A DNA stretch of 36,479 nt from an uncultured Methylococcaceae bacterium. Its GTDB lineage: Bacteria > Pseudomonadota > Gammaproteobacteria > Methylococcales > Methylomonadaceae. Below are positions 25,345-34,134 of the stretch, piece after piece; position 1 is the stretch's first letter; each line of letters begins with the position of its first letter. Where the stretch lies: assembly GCA_903859415.1 (NCBI GenBank), contig CAIOMN010000115.1:1-36479 (forward strand). The letters run 5' to 3'. The position numbers were made by a program, and so were the translations under genes. The notes under the pieces are model-generated. The model saw nothing but the letters and a program-made list of their open reading frames with translations, made no database searches and was not told the origin of the DNA.

Positions 25345-26025
25345 TTAAAGGTGCTTTAGCCTTATATCTTTCAGTTTTTTATCTGAGACTATTGCACCAC
25401 ATGCCCCCTCACCCAACTCAAGGTCTTGAATAGACCATATTGATGCTTTTCCGCATTGCATAGGGACGCTTATGAATTCAACCGGTTTTTCAGGATTGAC
25501 AACGCATTGATCTAAACCCAGCACAATCCCATGACCAGTGGCTTTTACAAACGCTTCCTTGCGTGTCCAAAAGCGATAGAATGCTTGGTTTTTCTCATTG
25601 TCTGGCAACTGATTCCAGTAACTCATTTCTGCTTCAGCAAAACACTTATTCACTAAACCGATTAAATTAACTCTCGATTTATAGTGTTCAACATCCACTC
25701 CAACCCGGCAGTTCCAAGCAACAGCTACCAATAACTGTTCAGCAGAGTGTGATAAATTAAAAGCGAATTCAGGGTAATCAGCCAAAAAAGGTTTGCCCTG
25801 TTTAGTTTTGTTGATGATGATCTTTTCTGGCGCTTGTTTAACTTTCTCAGCTAGCAGATGCCTTACTCGTCCATGCGCTTCGACATATCGCTTATGCAAT
25901 AGCGTATTCGTAAATCTGTTGGCTTGACGTCGTTCATCGCCATCTAAAACAGCCAAAAAAGATTCGTAAAGCGCCTCATCGGCCGTTATGATGCCGTGCC
26001 ATACTTCAACACTATCAGAATTCAT
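25345..26025 (-). CDS. 4'-phosphopantetheinyl transferase, Sfp type
   Basis: This enzyme moves the phosphopantetheine arm from coenzyme A to a serine of carrier proteins. At 226 residues it has the Sfp/Gsp/HetI length. Motifs: FNLSHS (89-94); VGVDVEHY (108-115) with metal-binding D111 and E113; and FWTRKEAFVKATG (152-164) with the WxxKEAxxK signature. The Sfp class usually serves polyketide or non-ribosomal peptide synthetases, but no such genes are in the window; it may be a housekeeping or polyunsaturated lipid enzyme. Its ATG overlaps the stop of the gamma-glutamyltranspeptidase gene (TAATG). Confidence 0.92.
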   Translation of the reverse strand: MNSDSVEVWHGIITADEALYESFLAVLDGDERRQANRFTNTLLHKRYVEAHGRVRHLLAEKVKQAPEKIIINKTKQGKPFLADYPEFAFNLSHSAEQLLVAVAWNCRVGVDVEHYKSRVNLIGLVNKCFAEAEMSYWNQLPDNEKNQAFYRFWTRKEAFVKATGHGIVLGLDQCVVNPEKPVEFISVPMQCGKASIWSIQDLELGEGACGAIVSDKKLKDIRLKHL

Positions 26026-27698
26026 TACTTCCCTACCACTGCTCTACCCTCGCCTCGCTTATCACTGGCTGCCGATAATTGTTTAGTGGATTTATTTAAT
26101 AGAACCGCTTGCATGTCACCGTACGGATAACGAACCGGCTTCAATTCATGACCCATGCTCTTCAACTGAGTCAGTTCTTCATTAGAAAAAGCACCGTTTT
26201 CATATTCAATCACGTCAGGCATAAATTGATGATGATAGCGAGGCTTATTAACCCACGAATCTGGGCCATGACCTTCAGCAAAATCGAGTGTACCTAATAA
26301 TACCATCGAGATAATTTTACTGCCTCCAGGCGTCCCTAAAACAGCTACTTCATTATCCGTTTCTAAAAAAGTAGGTGCCATACTGGATAACATCCGTTTA
26401 CCTGGAGCAATAGCATTAGCCACGCCACCAATCAACCCATAGCCATTCATGGCACCCGGTGCGCTATCAAAATCATCCATTTCATCATTTAATACCACAC
26501 CAGTACCGGGGGCTACAAAACCTGAACCAAAGGGAAAGTTAATACTCAGGGTTGCGGCAACACGATTCCCTTCATCATCAATAATCGAAAAATGGGTGGT
26601 GTTAATACCTTCAGTCTGAAGCTCTATTTGACCAGACAGTTCACTACTGGGCAAGGCTTTATCTAAACGAATACTGCTCCGCAAGCCCGCCGCATAATCT
26701 TCGTTTATCAAGCGCTCAACCGGCACATGAATAAAGTCCGCATCACCTAAATATAAGCTCCGATCATGATAGGCACGACGCATGGCTTCAACAATCAGGT
26801 GTTTACGATTAAGCTCGGTTAGTTTCTGAGGGTCATAACCTTCTAATATATTCAGTGCCTCAATTAATACAATACCACCTGACGAAGACGGGGCAGCACT
26901 GGTAATTTTAATCCCTTTATAATGCCCAGTGACGGGTTTACGTTCAACGACCTGATAGGCTTCAAGGTCTTCTTTAGTCCAAATTCCACCGGCATTTATA
27001 ACACCTTCAAGCAATTTATCGGCGGTTGTGCCACTATAAAAACCGTCTCGGCCTGAGTTTGCCAAGCGGGTTAAGGTGTTAGCGAGGTCGGGTTGTCTCA
27101 GTATTGAAAACGGTTTAGGCACTTCACCTTCTGACAAAAACAGTTGCGCTGATTCGGGGTATTGTTTTAGGGTCGCGGCTCTGAACTTAACTAACTTTAA
27201 ATACCGCTCACCGACTGCAAAACCAGTCTGTGCATAACGTATGGCCGGTGCCAAATCGTCTGCCAAGGATAATTGTCCGTATTTTTCTGATAAATGTACC
27301 AACCCCGCCGGCATACCGGGAATCGCGGCGGCTAATGCGCCATCAAGTGACAACTTTTCAATCACTTTACCGCCTTTATTTAAAAACATGTCCTTATGGG
27401 CAGCCAGTGGCGCTTTCTCTCGGCCATCAATTAAAGTATCTACATTGTCTTTTTCTCTATGCAATAACCAATAAGCCCCACCACCCAAACCCGAAGCCCA
27501 AGGCTCAACAACTGCTAAAGCAGCACTTACCGCAATCGCCGCATCATAAACATTACCGCCTTTAGCCAGCACCTCAAATCCTGCTGCAGTCGCTAATGGA
27601 TGAGCACTGGCTATGGCGACTTTATGAGACTCGGTATAACCCTGGGTACTCCAAAATAATACGATTATAGTAAGAACGATTTCACGAATTTTTAGCAT
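26025..27698 (-). CDS. ggt: Gamma-glutamyltranspeptidase, periplasmic
   Basis: This enzyme cleaves or transfers the gamma-glutamyl group of glutathione and related peptides. It is 557 residues long, starting with a signal peptide (EIVLTIIVLFWSTQGYTES). The autocleavage/catalytic threonine is T367 in INTTHFSI, so a large subunit of about 340 residues and a small subunit of about 190 would form. DGREKAP near the N-terminus, the lid loop LNDEMDDF and LSSMAPTF are family motifs. I chose ATG 27698 because it begins the signal peptide; the longer frame reads through tandem 10-bp repeats. A one-base overlap links it to the phosphopantetheinyl transferase gene. Confidence 0.93.
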   Translation of the reverse strand: MLKIREIVLTIIVLFWSTQGYTESHKVAIASAHPLATAAGFEVLAKGGNVYDAAIAVSAALAVVEPWASGLGGGAYWLLHREKDNVDTLIDGREKAPLAAHKDMFLNKGGKVIEKLSLDGALAAAIPGMPAGLVHLSEKYGQLSLADDLAPAIRYAQTGFAVGERYLKLVKFRAATLKQYPESAQLFLSEGEVPKPFSILRQPDLANTLTRLANSGRDGFYSGTTADKLLEGVINAGGIWTKEDLEAYQVVERKPVTGHYKGIKITSAAPSSSGGIVLIEALNILEGYDPQKLTELNRKHLIVEAMRRAYHDRSLYLGDADFIHVPVERLINEDYAAGLRSSIRLDKALPSSELSGQIELQTEGINTTHFSIIDDEGNRVAATLSINFPFGSGFVAPGTGVVLNDEMDDFDSAPGAMNGYGLIGGVANAIAPGKRMLSSMAPTFLETDNEVAVLGTPGGSKIISMVLLGTLDFAEGHGPDSWVNKPRYHHQFMPDVIEYENGAFSNEELTQLKSMGHELKPVRYPYGDMQAVLLNKSTKQLSAASDKRGEGRAVVGK

Positions 27699-27769
27699 GG
27701 TTAACCCGATTAAATACCAATGTAGTGGATGGAATGACGATAAATACTGATCATAAGGCACAGCGTTAC

Positions 27770-27799
27770 GCACTGATAAGCACTGATAAGCACTGATAA
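27770..27799. repeat. Three perfect 10-bp tandem repeats upstream of ggt
   Basis: GCACTGATAA occurs three times in a row (27770, 27780, 27790), followed by a partial GCA. The unit equals one helical turn, and the array lies about 70-100 bases before the ggt ATG. That is consistent with a multi-site operator, but replication slippage would look the same. Confidence 0.6.
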
Positions 27800-27803
27800 G
27801 CAA

Positions 27804-27990
27804 TGCTAACAGACTATGGGCATAAAATACTGACAGAATATTACTTCAAGAAAGTTTGTAAACAAAATATATTTGTTTCAGAATCTCAGAGAGGCGTTAA
27901 GGCAAAAAGTATGGCGGGTGAGTGTACAGATAATCTGACAGGAGCAGATAATTAATTCAGGAAAAAGCCAAAAATAAGAGAGCTTTATAA
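27804..27990. other. Intergenic stretch between ggt and the small membrane protein unit
   Basis: I see no gene. CAGATAAT is repeated at about 27928 and 27944, the first within the palindrome CAGATAATCTG. The only ATG frame with a plausible length is 14 codons. The promoter of ggt may extend into this stretch. Confidence 0.35.
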
Positions 27991-27997
27991 AAAAAAA

Positions 27998-28022
27998 CCT
28001 AGAACGAAGATTCCGTTCTAGG
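27998..28022 (-). terminator. Intrinsic terminator of the small membrane protein gene
   Basis: The perfect 9-bp stem CCTAGAACG / CGTTCTAGG has a seven-base loop. On the minus strand it is followed by a run of nine or more T residues. It lies about 100 bases after the stop of the 54-residue gene. Confidence 0.85.
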
Positions 28023-28123
28023 CTTATTATTGATAGTTGACGAAGTGAGGGCTAGCCTGCCCTTTTCCATAACCATAAATGGTTAAATTAATGCAGGTTT
28101 ACTTATAGTTGAGTTGTGAATCA

Positions 28124-28288
28124 TCAGAATTGACCTGCGTTGGATCTTCTGTGATTTAGGTTTAAGTTACTAGCAATAGCGGCTGAAGCAAACAGGGTTG
28201 ATGAAATTATAAATTCACCTGAAATAAAGCCAACCAAGCCAGTCATAAAAACGATACCGGTTAAAAAATCTTTTTGTAAATCAGTCAT
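28124..28288 (-). CDS. Small membrane protein, 54 residues
   Basis: This gene is too short for most gene callers, but everything around it is complete. There is a promoter at 28339-28367, a ribosome site GAGGA eight bases before ATG 28288, tandem stops TGA TGA, and a strong terminator downstream. The protein has a short polar start (MTDLQKD), one long hydrophobic stretch at about 8-40 (FLTGIVFMTGLVGFISG, then FIISSTLFASAAIAS), and a basic tail (NHRRSN). It may cross the membrane once or form a hairpin. I know no family for it. Two ATTGTNNACAAT palindromes, one overlapping the -35 box, suggest tight repression. Confidence 0.68.
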   Translation of the reverse strand: MTDLQKDFLTGIVFMTGLVGFISGEFIISSTLFASAAIASNLNLNHRRSNAGQF

Positions 28289-28338
28289 GAGTGTATCCTC
28301 GTAAATAAAAATTAAATGTTTCGTTAAACTGCAGGTTA

Positions 28339-28367
28339 ACTATACATAAGATCTCTATTGTTGACAA
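28339..28367 (-). promoter_or_regulatory. Sigma-70 promoter of the small membrane protein gene
   Basis: On the minus strand, -35 TTGTCA (28362-28367) and -10 TATAGT (28339-28344) are separated by exactly 17 bases; each box departs from consensus by one base. Transcription would start near 28331, giving a leader of about 43 bases. Confidence 0.6.
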
Positions 28368-28368
28368 T
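28357..28368. promoter_or_regulatory. Palindromic operator ATTGT-TG-ACAAT overlapping the -35 box
   Basis: The inverted repeat ATTGT/ACAAT with a two-base centre covers the -35 element of the small-protein promoter, so a bound protein would block transcription. The same half-sites recur at 28398-28409. The form resembles GntR-family operators (TTGTNNACAA-like); the regulator is not in the window. Confidence 0.5.
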
Positions 28369-28395
28369 ATCACTAAGGATATACGAATAGTTTCC

Positions 28396-28411
28396 TTATT
28401 GTATACAATAA
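28396..28411. promoter_or_regulatory. Perfect 16-bp palindrome TTATTGTATACAATAA
   Basis: This perfect palindrome contains the same ATTGTNNACAAT core as the site at 28357-28368. The centres are 41 bases apart, about four helical turns, which would suit cooperative binding or a small DNA loop. It lies between the CPBP protease stop and the small-protein promoter. Confidence 0.5.
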
Positions 28412-28424
28412 ATTCATGGAGCAT

Positions 28425-29018
28425 TCAGCTATTAAGGCTACTACGATAGATGCGCATTAGAACTACGAACGCCAAAAAGTCATAGAATCCATGAATAATG
28501 ATGGGCACCAATAAATTCGTTTCTCCACCATAAGTTAAGGATAGACCCAGATAGATACCCACCAGCATGGCTAATACCGCATAAAGTGGCGTAACCGCAT
28601 GAACTAATCCAAACAGAATATTGCTTGCAATTAAACCGGCTGTTGCTCCCCATGAATTTTCTATCCAAGGTTGAATAACGCCTCTAAACAATAGTTCTTC
28701 TGATACCCCAGCGATTGATGCCAATATCAATAAATCAGTCCAATGATAACGGTGCAAGCCAGGCCCTAAGGTATTCAGCAGTAAATTTTTAATCTTAACG
28801 ACGGACTCGCCTTGTATTTTTTCTAAGGCAAAAAACATTAAAAACAATGGCATCGTCCCTATCACGCCGTAAACAAGGGCCATTTCGGAAAAATGAATAT
28901 TTTCAAACGGATTAATCGAGGCAATCCAGCCTAACCCGACCGCAACCAGAATCAGGGAAGCTTCAAACACACAGGCTGATTTAAAAAAGTCATCGAACTT
29001 AAAAAGTGATTTATCCAT
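28425..29018 (-). CDS. CPBP family intramembrane metalloprotease
   Basis: This 197-residue, multi-pass membrane protein of the CAAX-protease/Abi group has four motifs in order: SEELLFRG with E107, E108 and R112; FGLVH with H140; and IIHGFYD with H176 and D180. These residues bind the metal and form the active site in this family. Several hydrophobic segments (about 17-35, 45-64, 95-105, 122-140, 146-163 and 168-190) fit a membrane bundle. Functions in bacteria range from peptide maturation to bacteriocin immunity; no substrate gene is clear here, although a small membrane protein is encoded next to it. No obvious ribosome site precedes the ATG. Confidence 0.88.
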   Translation of the reverse strand: MDKSLFKFDDFFKSACVFEASLILVAVGLGWIASINPFENIHFSEMALVYGVIGTMPLFLMFFALEKIQGESVVKIKNLLLNTLGPGLHRYHWTDLLILASIAGVSEELLFRGVIQPWIENSWGATAGLIASNILFGLVHAVTPLYAVLAMLVGIYLGLSLTYGGETNLLVPIIIHGFYDFLAFVVLMRIYRSSLNS

Positions 29019-29106
29019 GATAAGAGAGAAGTCATTGTAAAATTGGGAGGGGCGTTCTTAAAAAGCAGTTAAAATAGCCATCTTTATTCAACTACCGTTT
29101 AACACC

Positions 29107-29349
29107 ATGCAATCCTTTATTTATAAAAGCTTAAAAAAAGATTACCTGTATTTGTACCTCGTTAACCGAGATGATTTTTCAAAGGTGCCAGAAGAATTAT
29201 TGAACAACTTTGGGAAATTGGAATTTGTCATGGAGCTAGCATTAACTGAAGATAAAAAATTAGCTAAGGAAGATGCTAAAAAAGTCATTGAGAGCCTCAA
29301 TACCAAAGGTTTCTTTATACAATTACCACCCCAAAAAGAAATGCAATAA
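29107..29349 (+). CDS. ycgL: YcgL domain protein
   Basis: This 80-residue protein matches the YcgL family of gammaproteobacteria: YKSLKKDYLYLYLVNRDDFS, then KVPEELLNNFGK, and the end GFFIQLPP. E. coli YcgL has the same layout (IYRSSKRDQTYLYV, VPEELMKGFG, GYYLQLPP). The function is not known. The gene ends two bases before the convergent dcd stop, and it is divergent from the CPBP protease gene. Confidence 0.9.
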   Translation: MQSFIYKSLKKDYLYLYLVNRDDFSKVPEELLNNFGKLEFVMELALTEDKKLAKEDAKKVIESLNTKGFFIQLPPQKEMQ

Positions 29350-29351
29350 CT

Positions 29352-29918
29352 TTAAGCTTTAGGTAAAGTAACCCCCGTCTGCCCCTGATACTTACCTTCT
29401 CTATCTTTATAAGACGTCTCGCAGACTTCATCGCTGCCAAAAAAGAGCATTTGGGCGACGCCTTCATTCGCATATATTTTTGCAGGTAAGGTCGTAGTAT
29501 TAGAAAACTCCAGGGTAACGTGACCTTCCCATTCAGGCTCCAAGGGTGTCACGTTAACAATAATGCCACAACGCGCATAGGTTGATTTACCTAAACAAAT
29601 AACCAACACATCACGTGGAATCCTGAAATATTCTACGGTACGCGCTAACGCAAAGGAGTTGGGTGGAATAATACACACATCTGATTTAATATCTACAAAG
29701 CTATTGGGATCAAAGTTTTTCGGATCAACAATCGCTGAGTTAATATTGGTAAAGATTTTAAATTCATCAGAGCATCGAACGTCATAACCGTAACTGGAGG
29801 TACCATAAGAAATAACCTTGCCCTGCTCAGAACTCCTGACTTGACCACTTTCAAAGGGCTCGATCATACCTTTTTGCTCCGCCATACGGCGTATCCATTT
29901 GTCCGACTTTATGCTCAT
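29352..29918 (-). CDS. dcd: dCTP deaminase
   Basis: Dcd converts dCTP to dUTP, the main route to dTMP precursors in gammaproteobacteria. The 188-residue length fits the trimeric family. [14 protein letters not shown] (43-56) and [19 protein letters not shown] (110-128) are family motifs, and TLEFSN (135-140) contains the catalytic glutamate E137. The C-terminal [12 protein letters not shown] is the nucleotide lid. The dCTP-only form is favoured over the bifunctional deaminase/dUTPase because this is the standard gammaproteobacterial length and motif set. It is convergent with ycgL, and apbC lies upstream on the same strand. Confidence 0.95.
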   Translation of the reverse strand: MSIKSDKWIRRMAEQKGMIEPFESGQVRSSEQGKVISYGTSSYGYDVRCSDEFKIFTNINSAIVDPKNFDPNSFVDIKSDVCIIPPNSFALARTVEYFRIPRDVLVICLGKSTYARCGIIVNVTPLEPEWEGHVTLEFSNTTTLPAKIYANEGVAQMLFFGSDEVCETSYKDREGKYQGQTGVTLPKA

Positions 29919-29979
29919 TAACTATTAAACCTATTGTTTTAAATTGTTTAATTTTTACATAGAGTTGCTAACGACACAA

Positions 29980-30005
29980 GGTAAGACGCAATAATAAACC
30001 CCCCC
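29980..30005. repeat. Partial third copy of the dispersed repeat terminus
   Basis: GGTAAGACGCAATAATAAAC followed by a C-run matches the outer end of copies A and B read in reverse complement (GGGGTAGGCGCAATAACC and GGTAAGATGCAATAAACC). The inner hairpins are absent; instead a small CCATC / GATGG stem (30004-30019) follows. It lies between dcd and apbC. Confidence 0.45.
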
Positions 30006-30086
30006 ATCCTATACGATGGCATTTTATTTATTGCGAATTACCTTAAACATCAACCTCTACAAGATCGCGACGGCGTAGATTGTTCT

Positions 30087-31178
30087 TCAGGTGTTTTGCA
30101 CTACAATATTAGGAAAGCGAGTACTGTAATCTTTTGTTTTTAAGGCTAACTTTGCCGCTGTTTTACGCGCTATTGCTTTATAAATTTGCGCAGCTTTTCC
30201 ATCAGGATCAGCAACGACAGTCGGTTTTCCTGAGTCAGCATATTGCCGGATAGTGATATCCAATGGCAAAGCGCCTAAAAAATCTACCTTGTTTTTCTCA
30301 GACATCGCGATACCACCCCCTTCTCCGAAAATAGCTTCTGCATGACCACACTGGCTACAAATATGCATACTCATATTTTCAACGACACCTAAAACCGGCA
30401 CATTAACTTTTGCAAACATGCCTAAGCCACGCTGCGCATCAATCAGCGCAATATCTTGAGGCGTTGTAACAATAATGGCACCACTCACTGGAATTTGTTG
30501 TGCAAGTGTCAATTGAATATCACCCGTACCAGGCGGTAAATCTATAATAAGATAATCCAGATCAACCCAATTAGTGTCTCTCAATAATTGCTGCAAGGTG
30601 TTAGTTGCAATGGGGCCTCGCCAGATCATCGGCTGATCAGGCTCAATCAAATACCCAATAGACATGGTTTGTAAGCCATAAGCGATCTTGGGCAACATGG
30701 TTTTATTGTCTTCACTTTCGGGCCGGCCAGACAATCCCAGCATCGTTGGAATACTGGGCCCATAAATATCGGCATCGAGTATGCCAACTTTAGCGCCTTC
30801 AGCAACTAAAGCTAGCGCAAGATTAACCGAGGTTGTCGATTTGCCTACCCCACCTTTTCCTGAAGCAACCGCGATAATGTTTTTTATATTGGGCTGCGGT
30901 TTTAAAGCTTGTTGTACCGCATGTGACAGGATTTTTACACTCACTTCCACAGTCACCTGAGTGACGCCTTCCAGGACACTGAGGTGTTGCTCGACAGCGG
31001 CTTTTAATGCGTCAATAGTACTTTTGGCTGGATATCCCAGTTCCAACTTAACAGTAATCCGAGAACCTTCAATTACAATTGATTTAACTGATTTTGCCGT
31101 GACCAGATCGACACCATGATTAGGATCGATAAACGTCTTTAACAGATTTTCTACATCGGTCTTTTCTAGTTGCGCCAT
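30087..31178 (-). CDS. apbC: Iron-sulfur cluster carrier ATPase ApbC/Mrp
   Basis: This 363-residue P-loop protein of the Mrp/NBP35 family carries and delivers Fe-S clusters. The N-terminal DUF59/MIP18-like domain covers about 1-90. The deviant Walker A motif is SGKGGVGKST (106-115). DADIYGPSIPTML follows, and CSQC in SMHICSQCGH is the cluster-binding CxxC pair. The family length is about 360-370, and the gene often sits next to metG in gammaproteobacteria, divergently, as here. The ribosome site is GGA, six bases before the ATG. Confidence 0.95.
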   Translation of the reverse strand: MAQLEKTDVENLLKTFIDPNHGVDLVTAKSVKSIVIEGSRITVKLELGYPAKSTIDALKAAVEQHLSVLEGVTQVTVEVSVKILSHAVQQALKPQPNIKNIIAVASGKGGVGKSTTSVNLALALVAEGAKVGILDADIYGPSIPTMLGLSGRPESEDNKTMLPKIAYGLQTMSIGYLIEPDQPMIWRGPIATNTLQQLLRDTNWVDLDYLIIDLPPGTGDIQLTLAQQIPVSGAIIVTTPQDIALIDAQRGLGMFAKVNVPVLGVVENMSMHICSQCGHAEAIFGEGGGIAMSEKNKVDFLGALPLDITIRQYADSGKPTVVADPDGKAAQIYKAIARKTAAKLALKTKDYSTRFPNIVVQNT

Positions 31179-31375
31179 GATAATTCCATATTGATAGTTT
31201 AGTTAACAAGCCCTCTTTAGACATTCCTATTAAACACCTAAAGACACACAATAACAGGCATTCTACAGTTTTTTTTATAAAATTCCTTGTTTAGCAAACC
31301 TCTATTCTGTTGAACCGCTCATTTTATGAGATAATTCATGCATTATTTGTTTCCGTATACCATGATCTTTTAACA

Positions 31376-33409
31376 ATGTCTGATAGAAAAATTCTTGTCA
31401 CTAGCGCCCTTCCTTATGCCAACGGCCCTATTCATTTAGGTCATCTGGTTGAATATATCCAAACTGATATCTGGGTTCGTTTTCAAAAACAACGTGGTAA
31501 CCTCTGTTATTTCGTCTGCGCTGATGACACACATGGAACACCTATTATGCTTAAAGCAGATCGGGAAGGTATCACACCCGAAGAACTGATTGCGCAAGTA
31601 GGTAAAGAACACTTAGCTGACTTTACAGCCTTTGGTGTCGCTTTTGATAATTATCACAGCACCCATTCTGAAGAAAATAAAACTTTTTCAGAGTTGATCT
31701 ACACTCGTTTAAGAGATGCCGGTCATATCAGCTCACGCACCATTACTCAGGCTTATGATCCAGTTAAAAATATGTTTTTACCGGACCGTTTTATTAAAGG
31801 CGACTGCCCCAAGTGTGGAGCGACTGAACAATATGGAGATGGTTGTGAGGCCTGCGGTGCCACTTATTCACCGACTGAATTAAAGAATGCTGTCTCTGCT
31901 ATTTCTGGTGAAAAACCTATTGAAAAAGATTCCGTACACTACTTTTTTAATCTGGCCGACTTTACCGCCATGCTCTCGGATTGGACTCAAGCCGGTCATT
32001 TACAACCCGAAGTCAGAAACAAGCTTGCAGAATGGCTAGATGGCGGCTTACAGCAATGGGATATCTCACGGGATGCGCCTTATTTTGGCTTTGAAATCCC
32101 TGATGCTCCCGGCAAGTACTTTTATGTCTGGCTGGATGCGCCTATTGGTTACATGGCTAGCTTTAAGAGCTTGTGTGACAAACAATTACTCAATTTTGAT
32201 GAGTTCTGGAGCACTGAAAATGACACCGAACTCTACCATTTTATTGGTAAAGACATTATCTATTTCCACGCCTTGTTCTGGCCTGCCATGTTGAGTGGTT
32301 CAAACTTTAGAACGCCCACGGCTATTTTTGCGCACGGCTTCTTAACCGTTAATGGTGAAAAGATGTCTAAGTCGCGAGGTACATTTATCACCGCCCGCAC
32401 CTATTTAGATCATTTAAACCCTGAATATCTACGGTATTATTTCGCCGCAAAACTCAGCGCTGGCGTGGATGATATTGATTTAAACTTTGATGATTTTAGC
32501 CAACGTGTTAACTCTGACCTGGTCGGCAAAGTCGTTAATATTGCCAGTCGTTGTAGCGGTTTTATTAACAAACGTTTTGCTAACACCCTATCAGCCGAAT
32601 GCTCTGAAACTGATTTATTTTTAGAGTTTGTCAATGCTAACGAAACCATAGCCGCCTTTTATGAAGCCCGCGAGTTTGGTAAAGCCATGCGTGAGATCAT
32701 GGCGCTTGCGGATAAAGCAAACCAGTACATTGATGAAAAGAAGCCTTGGTTAGTTGCAAAACAAGAAGGTCAAGATGCCCTCCTGCATGAAATTTGCTCA
32801 GTGGGTATCAATTTATTCCGTTTATTAGCCGTCTATCTAAAGCCTGTTATTCCGGTCTTAGCAACAGAAGCAGAACGCTTTTTAAACATCGAATCTCAAA
32901 TGTGGCCCACTAACAGCCAACCGCTTTTAAATCATACGGTCAATGATTTTAAACCGTTGATGACCCGTGTTGATGCCGATAAGATTGCCGCGATTGTTGA
33001 AGCCTCTAAAGAAAACCTGGAAAAAACGGCCTCACCGATTCAAGCCGCCGTCGTTAAAGAAAAGCAGTTTGAACCTATTGCAGAACTGGTTGATTTTAAT
33101 GATTTTGCCAAACTTGATTTACGTATCGCTAAAATCATCAAGGCGGATGCTATGGAAGGCTCAGATAAGTTATTGCACTTAACCGTTGATATTGGTGATG
33201 AGGTTCGCACTATCTTTGCAGGTATAAAATCAGCTTATGCCCCTGAAGATTTAGAAGGCAGATTAACATTAGTTATCGCTAATCTTGCGCCTAGAAAGAT
33301 GCGCTTTGGCACATCTGAGGGTATGGTTTTGGCAGCAGGACCAGGGGGCAAAGATATATGGATTTTGAGTCCTGATGAAGGCGCCGTTGCAGGAATGAGA
33401 GTTAAATAA
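31376..33409 (+). CDS. metG: Methionyl-tRNA synthetase
   Basis: MetG charges tRNA-Met with methionine. I chose ATG 31376, giving 677 residues, the same length as E. coli MetG; a longer frame from TTG 31310 adds a non-conserved tail. Motifs: HLGH (20-23), the zinc knuckle C144, C147, C157 and C160, and KMSKS (329-333). The C-terminal tRNA-binding EMAP-II-like domain starts near residue 575 ([14 protein letters not shown]). The methionine-site stretch [12 protein letters not shown] is present. It is divergent from apbC and ends in a dispersed repeat and a strong terminator. Confidence 0.97.
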   Translation: MSDRKILVTSALPYANGPIHLGHLVEYIQTDIWVRFQKQRGNLCYFVCADDTHGTPIMLKADREGITPEELIAQVGKEHLADFTAFGVAFDNYHSTHSEENKTFSELIYTRLRDAGHISSRTITQAYDPVKNMFLPDRFIKGDCPKCGATEQYGDGCEACGATYSPTELKNAVSAISGEKPIEKDSVHYFFNLADFTAMLSDWTQAGHLQPEVRNKLAEWLDGGLQQWDISRDAPYFGFEIPDAPGKYFYVWLDAPIGYMASFKSLCDKQLLNFDEFWSTENDTELYHFIGKDIIYFHALFWPAMLSGSNFRTPTAIFAHGFLTVNGEKMSKSRGTFITARTYLDHLNPEYLRYYFAAKLSAGVDDIDLNFDDFSQRVNSDLVGKVVNIASRCSGFINKRFANTLSAECSETDLFLEFVNANETIAAFYEAREFGKAMREIMALADKANQYIDEKKPWLVAKQEGQDALLHEICSVGINLFRLLAVYLKPVIPVLATEAERFLNIESQMWPTNSQPLLNHTVNDFKPLMTRVDADKIAAIVEASKENLEKTASPIQAAVVKEKQFEPIAELVDFNDFAKLDLRIAKIIKADAMEGSDKLLHLTVDIGDEVRTIFAGIKSAYAPEDLEGRLTLVIANLAPRKMRFGTSEGMVLAAGPGGKDIWILSPDEGAVAGMRVK

Positions 33410-33431
33410 GAGCACAAGTTGTTCAGCAACA

Positions 33432-33522
33432 GGAGTGCAATAGCTTCAGATATTGTCTGTAAAAACAGCTAAAACTGTTTTACTCCTATAAAAGTGAGGA
33501 GGCGGTTTATTGCATCTTACCC
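33432..33522. repeat. Dispersed palindromic repeat, copy B
   Basis: This 91-bp element is closely related to 18228-18316, in the same orientation on the plus strand. It contains GTAAAAACAGC-TAAA-ACTGTTTTAC as the inner hairpin, ACTCCTATA, and a G-rich end reading GGTAAGATGCAATAAACC in reverse complement. The first hairpin is less perfect than in copy A. It lies just after the metG stop and before the metG terminator. Confidence 0.75.
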
Positions 33523-33532
33523 ACAACTTAAC

Positions 33533-33563
33533 CCCCTCGTTTCTCTTAAAGAGAAACGAGGGG
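33533..33563 (+). terminator. Strong intrinsic terminator of metG
   Basis: This is a perfect 13-bp stem, CCCCTCGTTTCTC paired with GAGAAACGAGGGG, with loop TTAAA, followed on the plus strand by TATTTATTATTTATTTT. On the minus strand the T-run is lacking, so it serves metG mainly; the convergent lipoprotein gene stops 11 bases beyond it. Confidence 0.9.
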
Positions 33564-33573
33564 TATTTATTAT

Positions 33574-34038
33574 TTATTTTGGTGCTGCTTCTGTAGTCGG
33601 TGCTGTTGGAACCAGTTCTTCTTTTGCATCTTCCGCTTTTTCTTTCTCAACTTTTTCAGATTCTGAAATCACTGCGGTATAACACTCCATTACACTTTCC
33701 GTGTAGTTAGCCCGCGCTTCAGCCAGATCTTTAGGTGAACCAAAATCAGTACGCAATTCTTCCAGTACCTTTTTAGGATCTTGAGACTCAGTTAAGGTCA
33801 GCATTTTCGCATAGTTACGATAAGCCGTTAAGCGATTAGGATCAAAGGCAAAAATCCCTGGCATATTTTGAGCTGTCGTATCCACAACACATTTAGTCAT
33901 ATATTCCGGGGTGATTTTATAATCCTTTATATCCGTTTCTTTTTTCATTTGTTCCAGGACAGCCTGCTCATATTGATTTTTATCAGCACACGCGGGTAAC
34001 AATAAGGCTGCTAAGGATAGTAGTAAAATTTTCTTCAT
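33574..34038 (-). CDS. Small lipoprotein of unknown function
   Basis: This is a 154-residue predicted lipoprotein. Signal MKKILLLSLAALLLPAC gives lipid-bearing C17. The mature part is helical and charged, with a cysteine pair in its core (TKCVVDTT and MECYTAV) that could form a disulphide. It ends in a Lys/Glu then Pro/Ala/Thr-rich tail (KVEKEKAEDAKEEL, PTAPTTEAAPK). I do not recognise a family. It is convergent with metG and 96 bases downstream of plsC, facing the same way. Confidence 0.8.
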   Translation of the reverse strand: MKKILLLSLAALLLPACADKNQYEQAVLEQMKKETDIKDYKITPEYMTKCVVDTTAQNMPGIFAFDPNRLTAYRNYAKMLTLTESQDPKKVLEELRTDFGSPKDLAEARANYTESVMECYTAVISESEKVEKEKAEDAKEELVPTAPTTEAAPK

Positions 34039-34134
34039 GGGGTAAGTGACCGTTATTTATTTTATTGAGTTATTATTAATCGCATTATACGCAGTTACAC
34101 TAAGATCAAGATAAATGCTTGGGTATCCTTTAAG

